64,000 bases of DNA from JAABVY01 sp964627935 (GTDB lineage Bacteria; Zixibacteria; MSB-5A5; JAABVY01). Below are positions 36,684 through 44,584 of the stretch, in pieces. Under the pieces are notes generated by a model. The model made no database searches. It was not told the origin of the DNA and was given only the letters and a program-made list of their open reading frames with translations. Each line of letters starts with the position of its first letter. Position 1 is the stretch's first letter. The stretch lies in contig CAZVLB010000007.1 of assembly GCA_964627935.1 (NCBI GenBank), positions 146,157 to 210,156 of the forward strand, in the 5' to 3' direction. A program made the position numbers and the translations under genes.

Positions 36684-37211
36684 ATGGCAAAACTAAAACG
36701 CAGCGAGCTTTTAAAGAGGCTCAAGAAGGTCAAATGTTTGATTATGGATGTTGACGGCGTCCTGACCGATGACAAGATTTATATCGGGCCGGACGGAAGC
36801 GAATTCAAGCGCTTCGATATCGGTGACGGCCTGGCGACATGGTTCGCGCGCAAAATCGGGCTGGAGCTGGCGGTAATATCATCCCGTTATTCCCCCGCCA
36901 CGGACTCGCGCATGAAAGAACTGCGCATTAAACATACCTACCAGCAGCATGACAAAATGGCTTCCTACGAGGATTTGAAAAAGAAGACCGGCCTGAATGA
37001 TAATCAGATCGCATTTATCGGCAATGATCTGCTTGATTTGCATCTGGCCCGCAAGGTCGGCATAGCTGTTTCGACTGCAAATGGTATTGCATCGCTGAAA
37101 AGAATTTGCCATTATACCACACGCAAATCCGGCGGCGAGGGTGCCGTGCGAGAATTGATCGAGTTGATCATGAAGGCCCATGGCTTGCGCGAGGAGGATA
37201 TGCTCGAATGA
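36684..37211 (+). CDS. kdsC: 3-deoxy-manno-octulosonate-8-phosphatase (HAD family)
   Basis: A 175-aa HAD phosphatase that removes phosphate from Kdo 8-phosphate. The HAD motifs are LIMDVDGVLTD (nucleophile Asp), VISSRYSPATDSR and IGNDLLDL. It lacks a cap domain, as is usual for KdsC tetramers. The ATG at 36684 follows the kdsA stop by one base, and its stop overlaps the kdsD start (ATGA). The context makes the KdsC assignment secure. Confidence 0.95.
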   Translation: MAKLKRSELLKRLKKVKCLIMDVDGVLTDDKIYIGPDGSEFKRFDIGDGLATWFARKIGLELAVISSRYSPATDSRMKELRIKHTYQQHDKMASYEDLKKKTGLNDNQIAFIGNDLLDLHLARKVGIAVSTANGIASLKRICHYTTRKSGGEGAVRELIELIMKAHGLREEDMLE

Positions 37212-38167
37212 GCAGCGACCTGGCAAAAGATATAATCCGCAGAGAGGCCGAGGCAATCGCGGCCTTGGCCGATAAGCTGAATTCGCAATTCGAGAAAGCT
37301 GTAGAGGCGATCTACAACTGCCGCGGGCGGGTGATTGTTACCGGCATGGGCAAATCCGGGATTATCGGACGTAAAATTACGGCTACTTTCAACTCGACCG
37401 GAACCTCGGCGGTTTTTATGCACCCCTCCGAGGCGATTCACGGCGATATCGGTATAGTGCGTAAGGATGACCTGGTCCTGATTATTTCCAAGTCGGGTGA
37501 TACCGATGAAATTTTTGAGCTGCTGATACCCTTTAAAAGACTGGGTGTGCCGGTCATTTCGATTCTGGGCAACACCAATTCGCAGATTGCCAATGCCTCC
37601 GATATCGTTCTCGATGCCTCGGTTGAACAGGAGGCGGAATCTTATAATCTGGTGCCGACCTGCTCTACGACCGCGGCCCTCGTCATGGGCGATGCACTGG
37701 CTATTGTGCTATTGAAAATGCGTGATTTCTCGCCCGAGGATTTTGCCCGCTTGCATCCGGGCGGGTCACTTGGACGGCGGCTGCTTTTACGTGTTGATGA
37801 TCTGATGCACAAAGGTGAGGAAATGCCCGCTGTCAGGCTGAATTCATCCATGCAGTATACCATCCTGGAAATGACCTCCAAAAGACTGGGCACTACACTC
37901 GTGCTCGATTTCGAGGGCAAACTGGCAGGGATTTTTACCGACGGCGACCTGCGGCGGCTGGTTGAAAAAAATGAGGAATTCATGAAAAAAACCGCCGGCG
38001 AAGTTATGACCAAAGGCCCCAAGACTGTCAAAAAGGAAACCCTGGCCGATGCGGCCTTAAGTATCATGGAAACTCATGCGATTACCGTCCTGCCGGTGGT
38101 CAATGATCCGGGCTTTCCGGAGGGGATACTGCATATTCATGATATCCTGCGCAAAAAAATCGTCTGA
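37208..38167 (+). CDS. kdsD: Arabinose-5-phosphate isomerase
   Basis: A 319-aa KdsD. The SIS domain (~30-170) has VTGMGKSGIIGRKITATFNSTGT, HGDIGIV and ISKSGDTDEIFEL. Two CBS domains follow (~200-319). It converts ribulose 5-phosphate to arabinose 5-phosphate, the first step of Kdo synthesis. The start overlaps the kdsC stop by four bases. About 65 bases separate it from lptC. Confidence 0.96.
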   Translation: MSSDLAKDIIRREAEAIAALADKLNSQFEKAVEAIYNCRGRVIVTGMGKSGIIGRKITATFNSTGTSAVFMHPSEAIHGDIGIVRKDDLVLIISKSGDTDEIFELLIPFKRLGVPVISILGNTNSQIANASDIVLDASVEQEAESYNLVPTCSTTAALVMGDALAIVLLKMRDFSPEDFARLHPGGSLGRRLLLRVDDLMHKGEEMPAVRLNSSMQYTILEMTSKRLGTTLVLDFEGKLAGIFTDGDLRRLVEKNEEFMKKTAGEVMTKGPKTVKKETLADAALSIMETHAITVLPVVNDPGFPEGILHIHDILRKKIV

Positions 38168-38232
38168 TCCAATCTTGCATTTTTATTGAACTTTTCCCGA
38201 TATATCTATATAAAGGATTACAAGAGGTGATA

Positions 38233-38808
38233 ATGAAATCAAATGCCATAAACATATTTGCCGCATTAATTCTACTGATAATCTCCTTTTTTATAGTTAA
38301 TGCATGTTCAGGCGATCAGCCGGCCACATCGGATAAAGCCGACAAAAAACAGGCCCTCAAAGAACAGGTGCTCATGGATTCGCAGATCAAGCTTTCCGAA
38401 AAGGGCCGTACCGCCGCTGTCATAGATGCCAAATATATTGAAAAGAGATTCGGTCAGGAAACTACCAATGCGCGCGAAATCTATGCTACTTTTTATGATT
38501 CGGCCGGGCATGTGACCTCATGGCTTACGGCAGACTCGGGGATTGTCAACCAGGATAAAAACCAGATCAATGTTTACGGTGATGTGGTCGTGACCTCCAA
38601 AGACAGCGTCCGCCTCTATACCGATTCATTGAGCTGGGACCAGAAACTCAACAGCGTAGTCACCGATGATTACGTAGAGATCCATCGCGGCAAAAATATC
38701 CTGCGCGGCTATGGCCTGATCACCGACCGTTCATTGACAGAATATACCATCAAGCGACAGATCACCGGTGAACTGGAAAAACTGCCCGGCGCCCGGGAAG
38801 AAGAATAA
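38233..38808 (+). CDS. lptC: LptC-like LPS export lipoprotein
   Basis: A 191-aa LptC-family protein. The N-terminal hydrophobic helix ends in the lipobox FIVNAC, so it may be lipidated rather than simply anchored as in E. coli. The jelly-roll body has AREIYATFYDSAGHVTSWLTADSGIVNQDKNQINVYGDVVV, the typical LptC/OstA repeat. ATG 38233 is set by AGAGGT. LptC passes LPS across the periplasm between LptBFG and LptA. The usual downstream lptA is absent; the next plus-strand gene is lptB, 1.6 kb away. Confidence 0.85.
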   Translation: MKSNAINIFAALILLIISFFIVNACSGDQPATSDKADKKQALKEQVLMDSQIKLSEKGRTAAVIDAKYIEKRFGQETTNAREIYATFYDSAGHVTSWLTADSGIVNQDKNQINVYGDVVVTSKDSVRLYTDSLSWDQKLNSVVTDDYVEIHRGKNILRGYGLITDRSLTEYTIKRQITGELEKLPGAREEE

Positions 38809-38859
38809 GCGTCCCCCCCGAATTAATTAATTGGAGAGTAAGGTTCGAGATTTTAAGCT

Positions 38860-39228
38860 CTACGGCTCAACTGTGATTAAGCCGGTCATGACTGCCGGAT
38901 GAATTTCACAGCGATAGTTTGTCACCCCCGCCTGGGTGAATACTACAGTGAACGTCTCACCGCTGTTCATATTGCCCGAATCAAATGATGATGTGCCGCT
39001 TGTCGATGTGGCGGTATGAATTATGGCATCATTATTAGTCCAGACAATCGTATCACCCACATTGATCGTAACTTGATCCGGCACAAATGCGGTATTCTGC
39101 ATGGATATATCCACACGATCAGCCGAACCATTGGCCGGCGGATTCGTGCCGTTATTGCTGTCACTGCTGCTGCGCGCAACTAAAAATATCGTTGCAACAA
39201 ATAATAAAAGAATGGTAACCGCTTTCAT
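38860..39228 (-). CDS. Plastocyanin-like cupredoxin
   Basis: A 122-aa small blue-copper protein. The type 1 copper ligands are visible: His in DAIIHTATS and the Cys-His-Met set in YRCEIHPAVMTG. The N-terminus looks like a lipoprotein signal, but the lipobox position reads LVAR-SSSDS: Arg (codon CGC) stands where Cys (TGC) would be expected. The protein may therefore be secreted or membrane-anchored rather than lipidated. Cupredoxins carry single electrons in the periplasm. It lies on the opposite strand between lptC and proC. Confidence 0.88.
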   Translation of the reverse strand: MKAVTILLLFVATIFLVARSSSDSNNGTNPPANGSADRVDISMQNTAFVPDQVTINVGDTIVWTNNDAIIHTATSTSGTSSFDSGNMNSGETFTVVFTQAGVTNYRCEIHPAVMTGLITVEP

Positions 39229-39351
39229 ATTAGCCTGCCTTGATTAGAGATTCTGAAGAATTAGATTCTAATAGTACAAAACAGGACTAATAATGTATGC
39301 GTTCCGAATTTCTCAATTTTTGGTAATGGGTCCGGGCGAATCTGGCAGGTC

Positions 39352-40176
39352 TCAGGAGTTGTTGTTGGGCTTGAACAGCTTCTCGGCTTTTTCGGCTGAG
39401 GTGATGATTCCGCGGATCATGGCGGAACTGAAACCGCGGTGTTCCATGTTATTGAGGCCGGCAATCGTGCATCCGCGGGGTGTTGTAACCCGGTCGATCT
39501 CTGTCTCCGGATGATTCTGGCGCATATTCAGAAGAGCGGCCGCGCCTTTGGCAGTTTGCGCCGACATTTTCAAAGCGTCATCGGCATCGAATCCGATCTC
39601 TATACCTCCCTGGCTGGCGGCCCTGATGGCCCGGAAAAAGAAGGCTATACCGCAGACGCATAGAGCGGTTGCCGGAATCATGAGCTCTTCGCGGATCACC
39701 AATGTCTGTCCCATCCGGGCAAACAGGCCTTCGGCAGTGATTAATGCTTGCGAGTTATCATCATCACAGGCCAGACAGGTCATTGACTCGCATATCGCCA
39801 CCGCCAGGTTGGGCATAATCCGCACCACTCCGATATCATCACCGCAAAGCCTGCAAATATGCTTGATTTCGGCACCGGAAACCGCTGATAAAAGTGTATG
39901 ACGGCCCGTTTGGAGCAGATCGGCAATCTCCCGCAGGAGGGCCATAAGCTCCTGCGGTTGAACGGCTATTATCAGGATATCGGCCTTTTCGACGGCCTCA
40001 CGGTTAGCGGAAGTCAACAGACATCCGGCATTTTGAAATTCATCCAGCCTATCCAACCTGCGCCGTGTCAGGATCAGATTCTGCGGATTGCAGGCCGCTG
40101 ATTTTATCAGCCCGCGAGCCATGGCCGATCCGATACTGCCGCATCCCAGAATCGCTATTTTTTTGCTATCTGTCAT
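39352..40176 (-). CDS. proC: Pyrroline-5-carboxylate reductase
   Basis: A 274-aa ProC, which reduces 1-pyrroline-5-carboxylate to proline. The Rossmann motif is ILGCGSIGSAMARGL. VRIMPNLAVAI and the C-terminal VTTPRGCTIAGLNNME are family signatures; most ProC have TSPGGTT, so the Arg-Gly-Cys variant is notable. It is encoded on the minus strand between lptC and lptB. Length is normal. Confidence 0.92.
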   Translation of the reverse strand: MTDSKKIAILGCGSIGSAMARGLIKSAACNPQNLILTRRRLDRLDEFQNAGCLLTSANREAVEKADILIIAVQPQELMALLREIADLLQTGRHTLLSAVSGAEIKHICRLCGDDIGVVRIMPNLAVAICESMTCLACDDDNSQALITAEGLFARMGQTLVIREELMIPATALCVCGIAFFFRAIRAASQGGIEIGFDADDALKMSAQTAKGAAALLNMRQNHPETEIDRVTTPRGCTIAGLNNMEHRGFSSAMIRGIITSAEKAEKLFKPNNNS

Positions 40177-40300
40177 TTTTGCGAAACTGCTCCATCTGAT
40201 TTTATTTACGGCATTTTGAAAAAAAGCTTGAATTGCCCGGTATAATAAGTATGAAAACGATGATTATATTAATATTTCGGGCCCCGGGGGCAAACTTTGA

Positions 40301-40328
40301 TTGACACTATTCCAAAAATCAGTATATT
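40301..40328 (+). promoter_or_regulatory. Sigma70-type promoter for lptB-rpoN
   Basis: A perfect TTGACA (40301-40306) and TATATT (40323-40328) lie 16 bases apart, giving a ~60-nt leader before lptB. Confidence 0.65.
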
Positions 40329-40394
40329 ATTTTTAGACGAATAAAGACATTTGGGCTCGATTTTTGCTTTCGAGCGGGGAGAATTTAACACGAT

Positions 40395-41177
40395 ATGCAT
40401 GATGATCCCTCAAATGCAGATGCAACAAAGACTTCCGGGGGCAGAGGGAATGCATCGATTCTATTTTCGGAAAATCTTGAGAAATCATTTAAGCGCAGAA
40501 AAGTGGTGGATTCTGTCTCGATTGAGGTCAAAACCGGCGAGATAGTGGGGCTTCTGGGTCCCAATGGCGCGGGCAAGACCACCACTTTCTATATGATTAT
40601 CGGCTTTATCAGGCCGGATCGTGGACGGGTGATGTTTGACCGGACCGATCTGACCGGCCTTCCGATGTACCGTCGGGCTCGTCATGGGATCGGTTACCTG
40701 GCCCAGGAACCATCCATATTCAGAAAGCTGAGCGTCGAGGATAACATCATGGGTATCTTACAGATGCAGAAAATCAGCAAATCCCGCCGCAAGGAGAAGC
40801 TGGAGGAACTATTGGAGGACCTGGATATCAAGGATCTTCGTCATAACTATGCCTATACCCTCTCCGGCGGCGAGCGCAGACGTGTGGAAATAGCCCGGGC
40901 TCTTGCGGTTCGACCAGATTTTCTGCTTCTGGATGAGCCCTTTGCCGGTATCGATCCGATTGCGGTTGAGGATATTCAGAACATAATAGAGAAGCTTAAA
41001 TCCGAGGATTTCGGTATACTGATTACGGATCATAATGTGCGCGAGACGCTTTCGATAACCGACCGGGCCTATATCATGTGTGATGGCCGGATCTTGAAAT
41101 CGGGCACATCGGATTATCTGGCCAATGATCCGGAGGCGCGTAAAGTCTACCTGGGCGAAAAATTCCGTTTAAATTAG
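40395..41177 (+). CDS. lptB: LPS export ABC transporter ATP-binding protein LptB
   Basis: A 260-aa ABC ATPase. Walker A is GPNGAGKTTTFYMI, the Q-loop is YLAQEPSIFRKLSVEDNI, the signature is LSGGERRRVEIARAL, Walker B is LLLDEPFAGIDP and the switch His is in ITDHNVRETL. These match LptB, which powers LPS extraction with LptFG. An extra ~25-residue polar N-terminus precedes the domain. rpoN follows after 86 bases, the common lptB-rpoN order. Confidence 0.96.
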   Translation: MHDDPSNADATKTSGGRGNASILFSENLEKSFKRRKVVDSVSIEVKTGEIVGLLGPNGAGKTTTFYMIIGFIRPDRGRVMFDRTDLTGLPMYRRARHGIGYLAQEPSIFRKLSVEDNIMGILQMQKISKSRRKEKLEELLEDLDIKDLRHNYAYTLSGGERRRVEIARALAVRPDFLLLDEPFAGIDPIAVEDIQNIIEKLKSEDFGILITDHNVRETLSITDRAYIMCDGRILKSGTSDYLANDPEARKVYLGEKFRLN

Positions 41178-41263
41178 CCAAATGCGTGCCGATATTAAGT
41201 ATAGATAGTCAATGTCCGAGGATAACATTGTAAGTACATACAAAACAACGAATTAGATTTTTT

Positions 41264-42697
41264 ATGAAACTGGGATTACAACTCAAATTAAAGCAAACGC
41301 TGGCACCGCAACTGATTCAGTCACTGAAAATGCTGCAGATGCCTATCCTGAAACTGGAACAGGTTCTCAGACATGAACTTTCAGTCAATCCATTGCTGGA
41401 AGAAGAGGAAGTACTCAGTCAGGATGGCGATGGCCAGGATGATGAATACGAAAGAAACGATACTCTGGATACATCCGACCCCGAACTCGACCCAAATATG
41501 ACCAAGGGTGATATCGACTGGGATTATTATCTTGGCGATGATGCCCAGGATTATGTTTTCCGCCGCATGCGCGAAAAGAGGGAAGAGTGGCAGACCAATA
41601 CTCCCCAGCTGGAGAAGTCATTATATGAGCATCTGGTTGAACAGCTTTCTCTTATGAAGCTGGATGAGGAGCAGTACAATATCGGCGAGTTTATCATAGG
41701 CAATATCGATGAGTCCGGGTTTTTGACCTGTTCGGCCGAGGAACTGGCCGAAATTCTCAAGGTCGATATAGACAAGGTCAATAAGCTGATCGAGCTGATC
41801 CAGACTTTCGACCCGCCCGGCGTGGGGGCACGTAACCTCAAGGAATCATTACTGATACAGCTCAGGGAACGCGGATTTGAAAATTCCCTGTCGTGGAAAA
41901 TCATCGATCAGCATTTCCATGAACTGGACCGTAAATCCTCTCTGCAGCTGGCCAAGAGTTTCAATGTTCCGGCGGAAAGAATTTCTGAAGCCATGGCGAT
42001 AATCAAATCCCTCTCCCCCCGTCCGGCGTCAGGCAAGTTCACCGAGGCCGCCAGCGCGGTTATCCCCGACCTGATTGTGGATAAGATAGAGGGCGAATAT
42101 TTAGTCTTTCATAACGACAGATCGGTCCCCCGGCTGAGGATAAACTCATCCTATAAGGATCTTCTGGGACGCAACAAGAAGACCGAGGCCAACACCAAGA
42201 AATATGTCCGTGAAAAGCTGGAACAGGCCCGCTGGCTTTTAAATGCCATCAATCAGCGCCGCACGACAATGATCAATGTCATGAACGCAATTATAGAGAA
42301 GCAGTACGAATTCTTCGAGAAGGGCCCCGATTATCTCAAGCCGATGAGGATGGAAGATATTGCCCAGGAAGTGGATATGAATGTGGCCACGATTTCACGC
42401 GTATCCAAGGGCAAATATGTGCAAACTCCCCAGGGCGTGTTTGAGATCAAGTATTTCTTCAAGGGAGGCCTGCGCAAGGATGACGGCGAGCTTATGATCA
42501 AGACCAAGGTCAAGGACAAGATCCAGGAGCTGATCAACCATGAGGATAAGGCCAGGCCCTTGTCGGATCAGGAGATTCAGCGCCGTCTCAATGAGCAGGG
42601 GATCAAGATCGCCAGACGTACTGTAACCAAATATCGCGAGGATTTACAGATTCAGTCGGCACGTTTCCGCAAGAGGGTGCCGAAAGAAAACGGTTGA
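41264..42697 (+). CDS. rpoN: RNA polymerase sigma-54 factor
   Basis: A 477-aa RpoN. The N-terminal activator-interacting region is Gln/Leu-rich (LKLKQTLAPQLIQSLKMLQMPILKLEQ). An acidic linker follows, then the core-binding domain, and the C-terminal RpoN box ARRTVTKYRE that reads the -24 element. It serves the NtrC-type activator encoded at 13064. The gene lies between lptB and hpf as in many Gram-negatives. Confidence 0.97.
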   Translation: MKLGLQLKLKQTLAPQLIQSLKMLQMPILKLEQVLRHELSVNPLLEEEEVLSQDGDGQDDEYERNDTLDTSDPELDPNMTKGDIDWDYYLGDDAQDYVFRRMREKREEWQTNTPQLEKSLYEHLVEQLSLMKLDEEQYNIGEFIIGNIDESGFLTCSAEELAEILKVDIDKVNKLIELIQTFDPPGVGARNLKESLLIQLRERGFENSLSWKIIDQHFHELDRKSSLQLAKSFNVPAERISEAMAIIKSLSPRPASGKFTEAASAVIPDLIVDKIEGEYLVFHNDRSVPRLRINSSYKDLLGRNKKTEANTKKYVREKLEQARWLLNAINQRRTTMINVMNAIIEKQYEFFEKGPDYLKPMRMEDIAQEVDMNVATISRVSKGKYVQTPQGVFEIKYFFKGGLRKDDGELMIKTKVKDKIQELINHEDKARPLSDQEIQRRLNEQGIKIARRTVTKYREDLQIQSARFRKRVPKENG

Positions 42698-43050
42698 CAA
42701 AACTGAGTGTATTGATGATTTTCTTAATGTGGCAAGTAACTCTTTGCACATTTTCCCCGCCCCGGCTTTCAAGGTTGAAATTTAATGCTTAGGATGCTTA
42801 TACATAACCTGGTGAACAGGTATCTCTTAAAAGAGGGAAAACAGACAGACTTTCGTTCAGGGGTTAAAACTTTCCGCTCATGGAATACGTTTAATTTATG
42901 AAGGAAGACTGGAGGGCGCATGACGCGCGGGTTGAGAGGCCATAGAACGGCAATAAAATGGGAGGTTTACGAATCCGGACCGATATATGAGGTCCCATTT
43001 TCAGACTTCACATTTCCGGCAACATCACAAAAGCAGAAAGGAGTTCCGGA
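42698..43050. other. Gene-free stretch between rpoN and hpf
   Basis: These 353 bases hold no credible gene. A 38-codon ORF at 42785 lacks a Shine-Dalgarno. The sequence TGGCAAG..TTTGCA at 42730-42747 looks like a sigma54 site but is three bases too long between its halves. The hpf Shine-Dalgarno AAAGGAG lies at the right end. Confidence 0.4.
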
Positions 43051-43413
43051 ATGAAAATCAACATTACCGCAAGACATTTCGAGTTAACCAATGAGTTAAA
43101 AAGATTAGTTGAGGAAGAAGTCGAAAAGCTGACCCGCTTTTTTGAAAATATTATCTCTGCCAATGCAGTGCTCGAGGTTGAAGGTTATCGTCATCTGGCC
43201 GAAATAAGTGTCAGGGTCTACGGTTCCACGCTGACCGGCTCTGCCGAATCGGATCAGATGCAGGTTTCGATCGAGCAGGCTATCGATAAGCTCGAGGTTC
43301 AGCTCAAAAAATACAAGGGCAAGCTGAAAGACAAGAAGCAAAAGAAAGTTGCCCAGAAAAAGACCACCATACCGGAATTGACCAAGGATGATGATATCAC
43401 TCTGGATTACTAA
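43051..43413 (+). CDS. hpf: Ribosome hibernation promoting factor
   Basis: A 120-aa HPF/RaiA protein of the short type. It has the conserved start MKINITARHFELTNELKRLVEEEVEKL and the strand VEGYRHLAEISVRVYG, with a basic C-terminal tail (KYKGKLKDKKQKK). It binds the ribosomal decoding region and helps form inactive 100S dimers in stationary phase. AAAGGAG precedes the ATG. hprK starts 3 bases after its stop. Confidence 0.93.
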   Translation: MKINITARHFELTNELKRLVEEEVEKLTRFFENIISANAVLEVEGYRHLAEISVRVYGSTLTGSAESDQMQVSIEQAIDKLEVQLKKYKGKLKDKKQKKVAQKKTTIPELTKDDDITLDY

Positions 43414-43416
43414 GCT

Positions 43417-44388
43417 ATGAGCGAGCTGACAGTCGAAAAGCTATACCGTCAGTGTAAGGAGATATTCGAGCTGTATCTCCTCACCAACGATACCGGCATA
43501 AAGAAGAAGATTCCCACGCCGGCGATTCACAGGCCCGGCCTTGCGCTGGCCGGCTATACTCAGCGTTTTGCCAATAATCGATCCCAGATCCTGGGCGAAA
43601 CCGAGCTGGCTTTTCTTCAGAGCCTGCAACCCGGCGAACGTACCGATCTCCTGGAAAACATGTTCAAAAACGATATGCCGCTTCTGATCGTCACCAAGGC
43701 GATCAATCCGCCCAGTGAACTGGTCGAAGTGGCCAACAGGTATAATACGACGATTTTCCAGACCCGGCTGTCAACAACCGACCTTATAACCAGGCTGAGC
43801 GGCTATCTCGATGATTACTTTGCGCCGTTTATCAATACTCATGGATCCCTGGTCGATGTTTACGGCGTCGGCATGCTCTATACCGGCAAATCAGGTGTGG
43901 GCAAGTCGGAATGCGCGCTGGACCTGATCGAAAGGGGCCATCGGCTGGTGGCCGATGATATGGTGCGGATTACCAAGAAAGGCCCCAATTATATTGTCGG
44001 CAGCGGCAATGATCTACTGGGTCATCATATGGAGGTGCGCGGTATCGGTATTATCGATATCGAGCGCCTGTTCGGAATCCGTGCTATCCGCATGCAGAAA
44101 CGTGTCGAATGCGAGGTCAGGCTGCAACTCTGGGATGAAACCACCGACTACGAACGGCTGGGCATCGAGGAAATGTATACCTCCATCCTGGGAGTGGAGA
44201 TTCCGATCATCACTGTACCGGTATCACCCGGTAAAAATATCACTGTGATATCCGAGGTGATCGCCATGAACCAGATGTTGAAAGTCTATGGCGAAAACAC
44301 GGCCCAGCAATTCTCGCGCAAGCTTTCCGAGAGAATGCAGCGCCGTCAGCTGGTGACCAAGGAATATCTGCAATCCGACTATGAATAA
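43417..44388 (+). CDS. hprK: HPr kinase/phosphorylase
   Basis: A 323-aa HprK. The P-loop is GKSGVGKSECALDLIERGHRLVADD and the family signature EVRGIGIIDIERLFGI follows. It phosphorylates and dephosphorylates a Ser on HPr, linking sugar or nitrogen PTS signals to regulation. It is co-transcribed with hpf. No ptsH or rapZ follows, unlike many relatives. A strong terminator ends the operon. Confidence 0.95.
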   Translation: MSELTVEKLYRQCKEIFELYLLTNDTGIKKKIPTPAIHRPGLALAGYTQRFANNRSQILGETELAFLQSLQPGERTDLLENMFKNDMPLLIVTKAINPPSELVEVANRYNTTIFQTRLSTTDLITRLSGYLDDYFAPFINTHGSLVDVYGVGMLYTGKSGVGKSECALDLIERGHRLVADDMVRITKKGPNYIVGSGNDLLGHHMEVRGIGIIDIERLFGIRAIRMQKRVECEVRLQLWDETTDYERLGIEEMYTSILGVEIPIITVPVSPGKNITVISEVIAMNQMLKVYGENTAQQFSRKLSERMQRRQLVTKEYLQSDYE

Positions 44389-44413
44389 TTTTTTGGTGAA
44401 TTGAATTTTTCAT

Positions 44414-44441
44414 AAATGGCGGGCTTAAATGCCCGCCATTT
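44414..44441 (+). terminator. Rho-independent terminator after hprK
   Basis: An 11-bp stem AAATGGCGGGC/GCCCGCCATTT with loop TTAAAT is followed by TATTTT. It lies 26 bases beyond the hprK stop. Confidence 0.92.
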
Positions 44442-44584
44442 TATTTTCAACCAATGCAAGTCAATGTTTTAGGTGGAAATTTCTTCAATTATGTCGATAA
44501 TATCCAAAGAGCAACAGGGAATCGTCACACTTCCGGACTGGAAAGTAACAACAAGTGAATGCCGCCATTCATATGGAATAATAA

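Noticed and set aside
42729..42748. Sigma54 promoter upstream of hpf
   Set aside because: The GG and GC elements are 13 bases apart instead of the required 10.
42785..42901. 38-codon ORF between rpoN and hpf
   Set aside because: No Shine-Dalgarno and no recognisable composition; probably chance.
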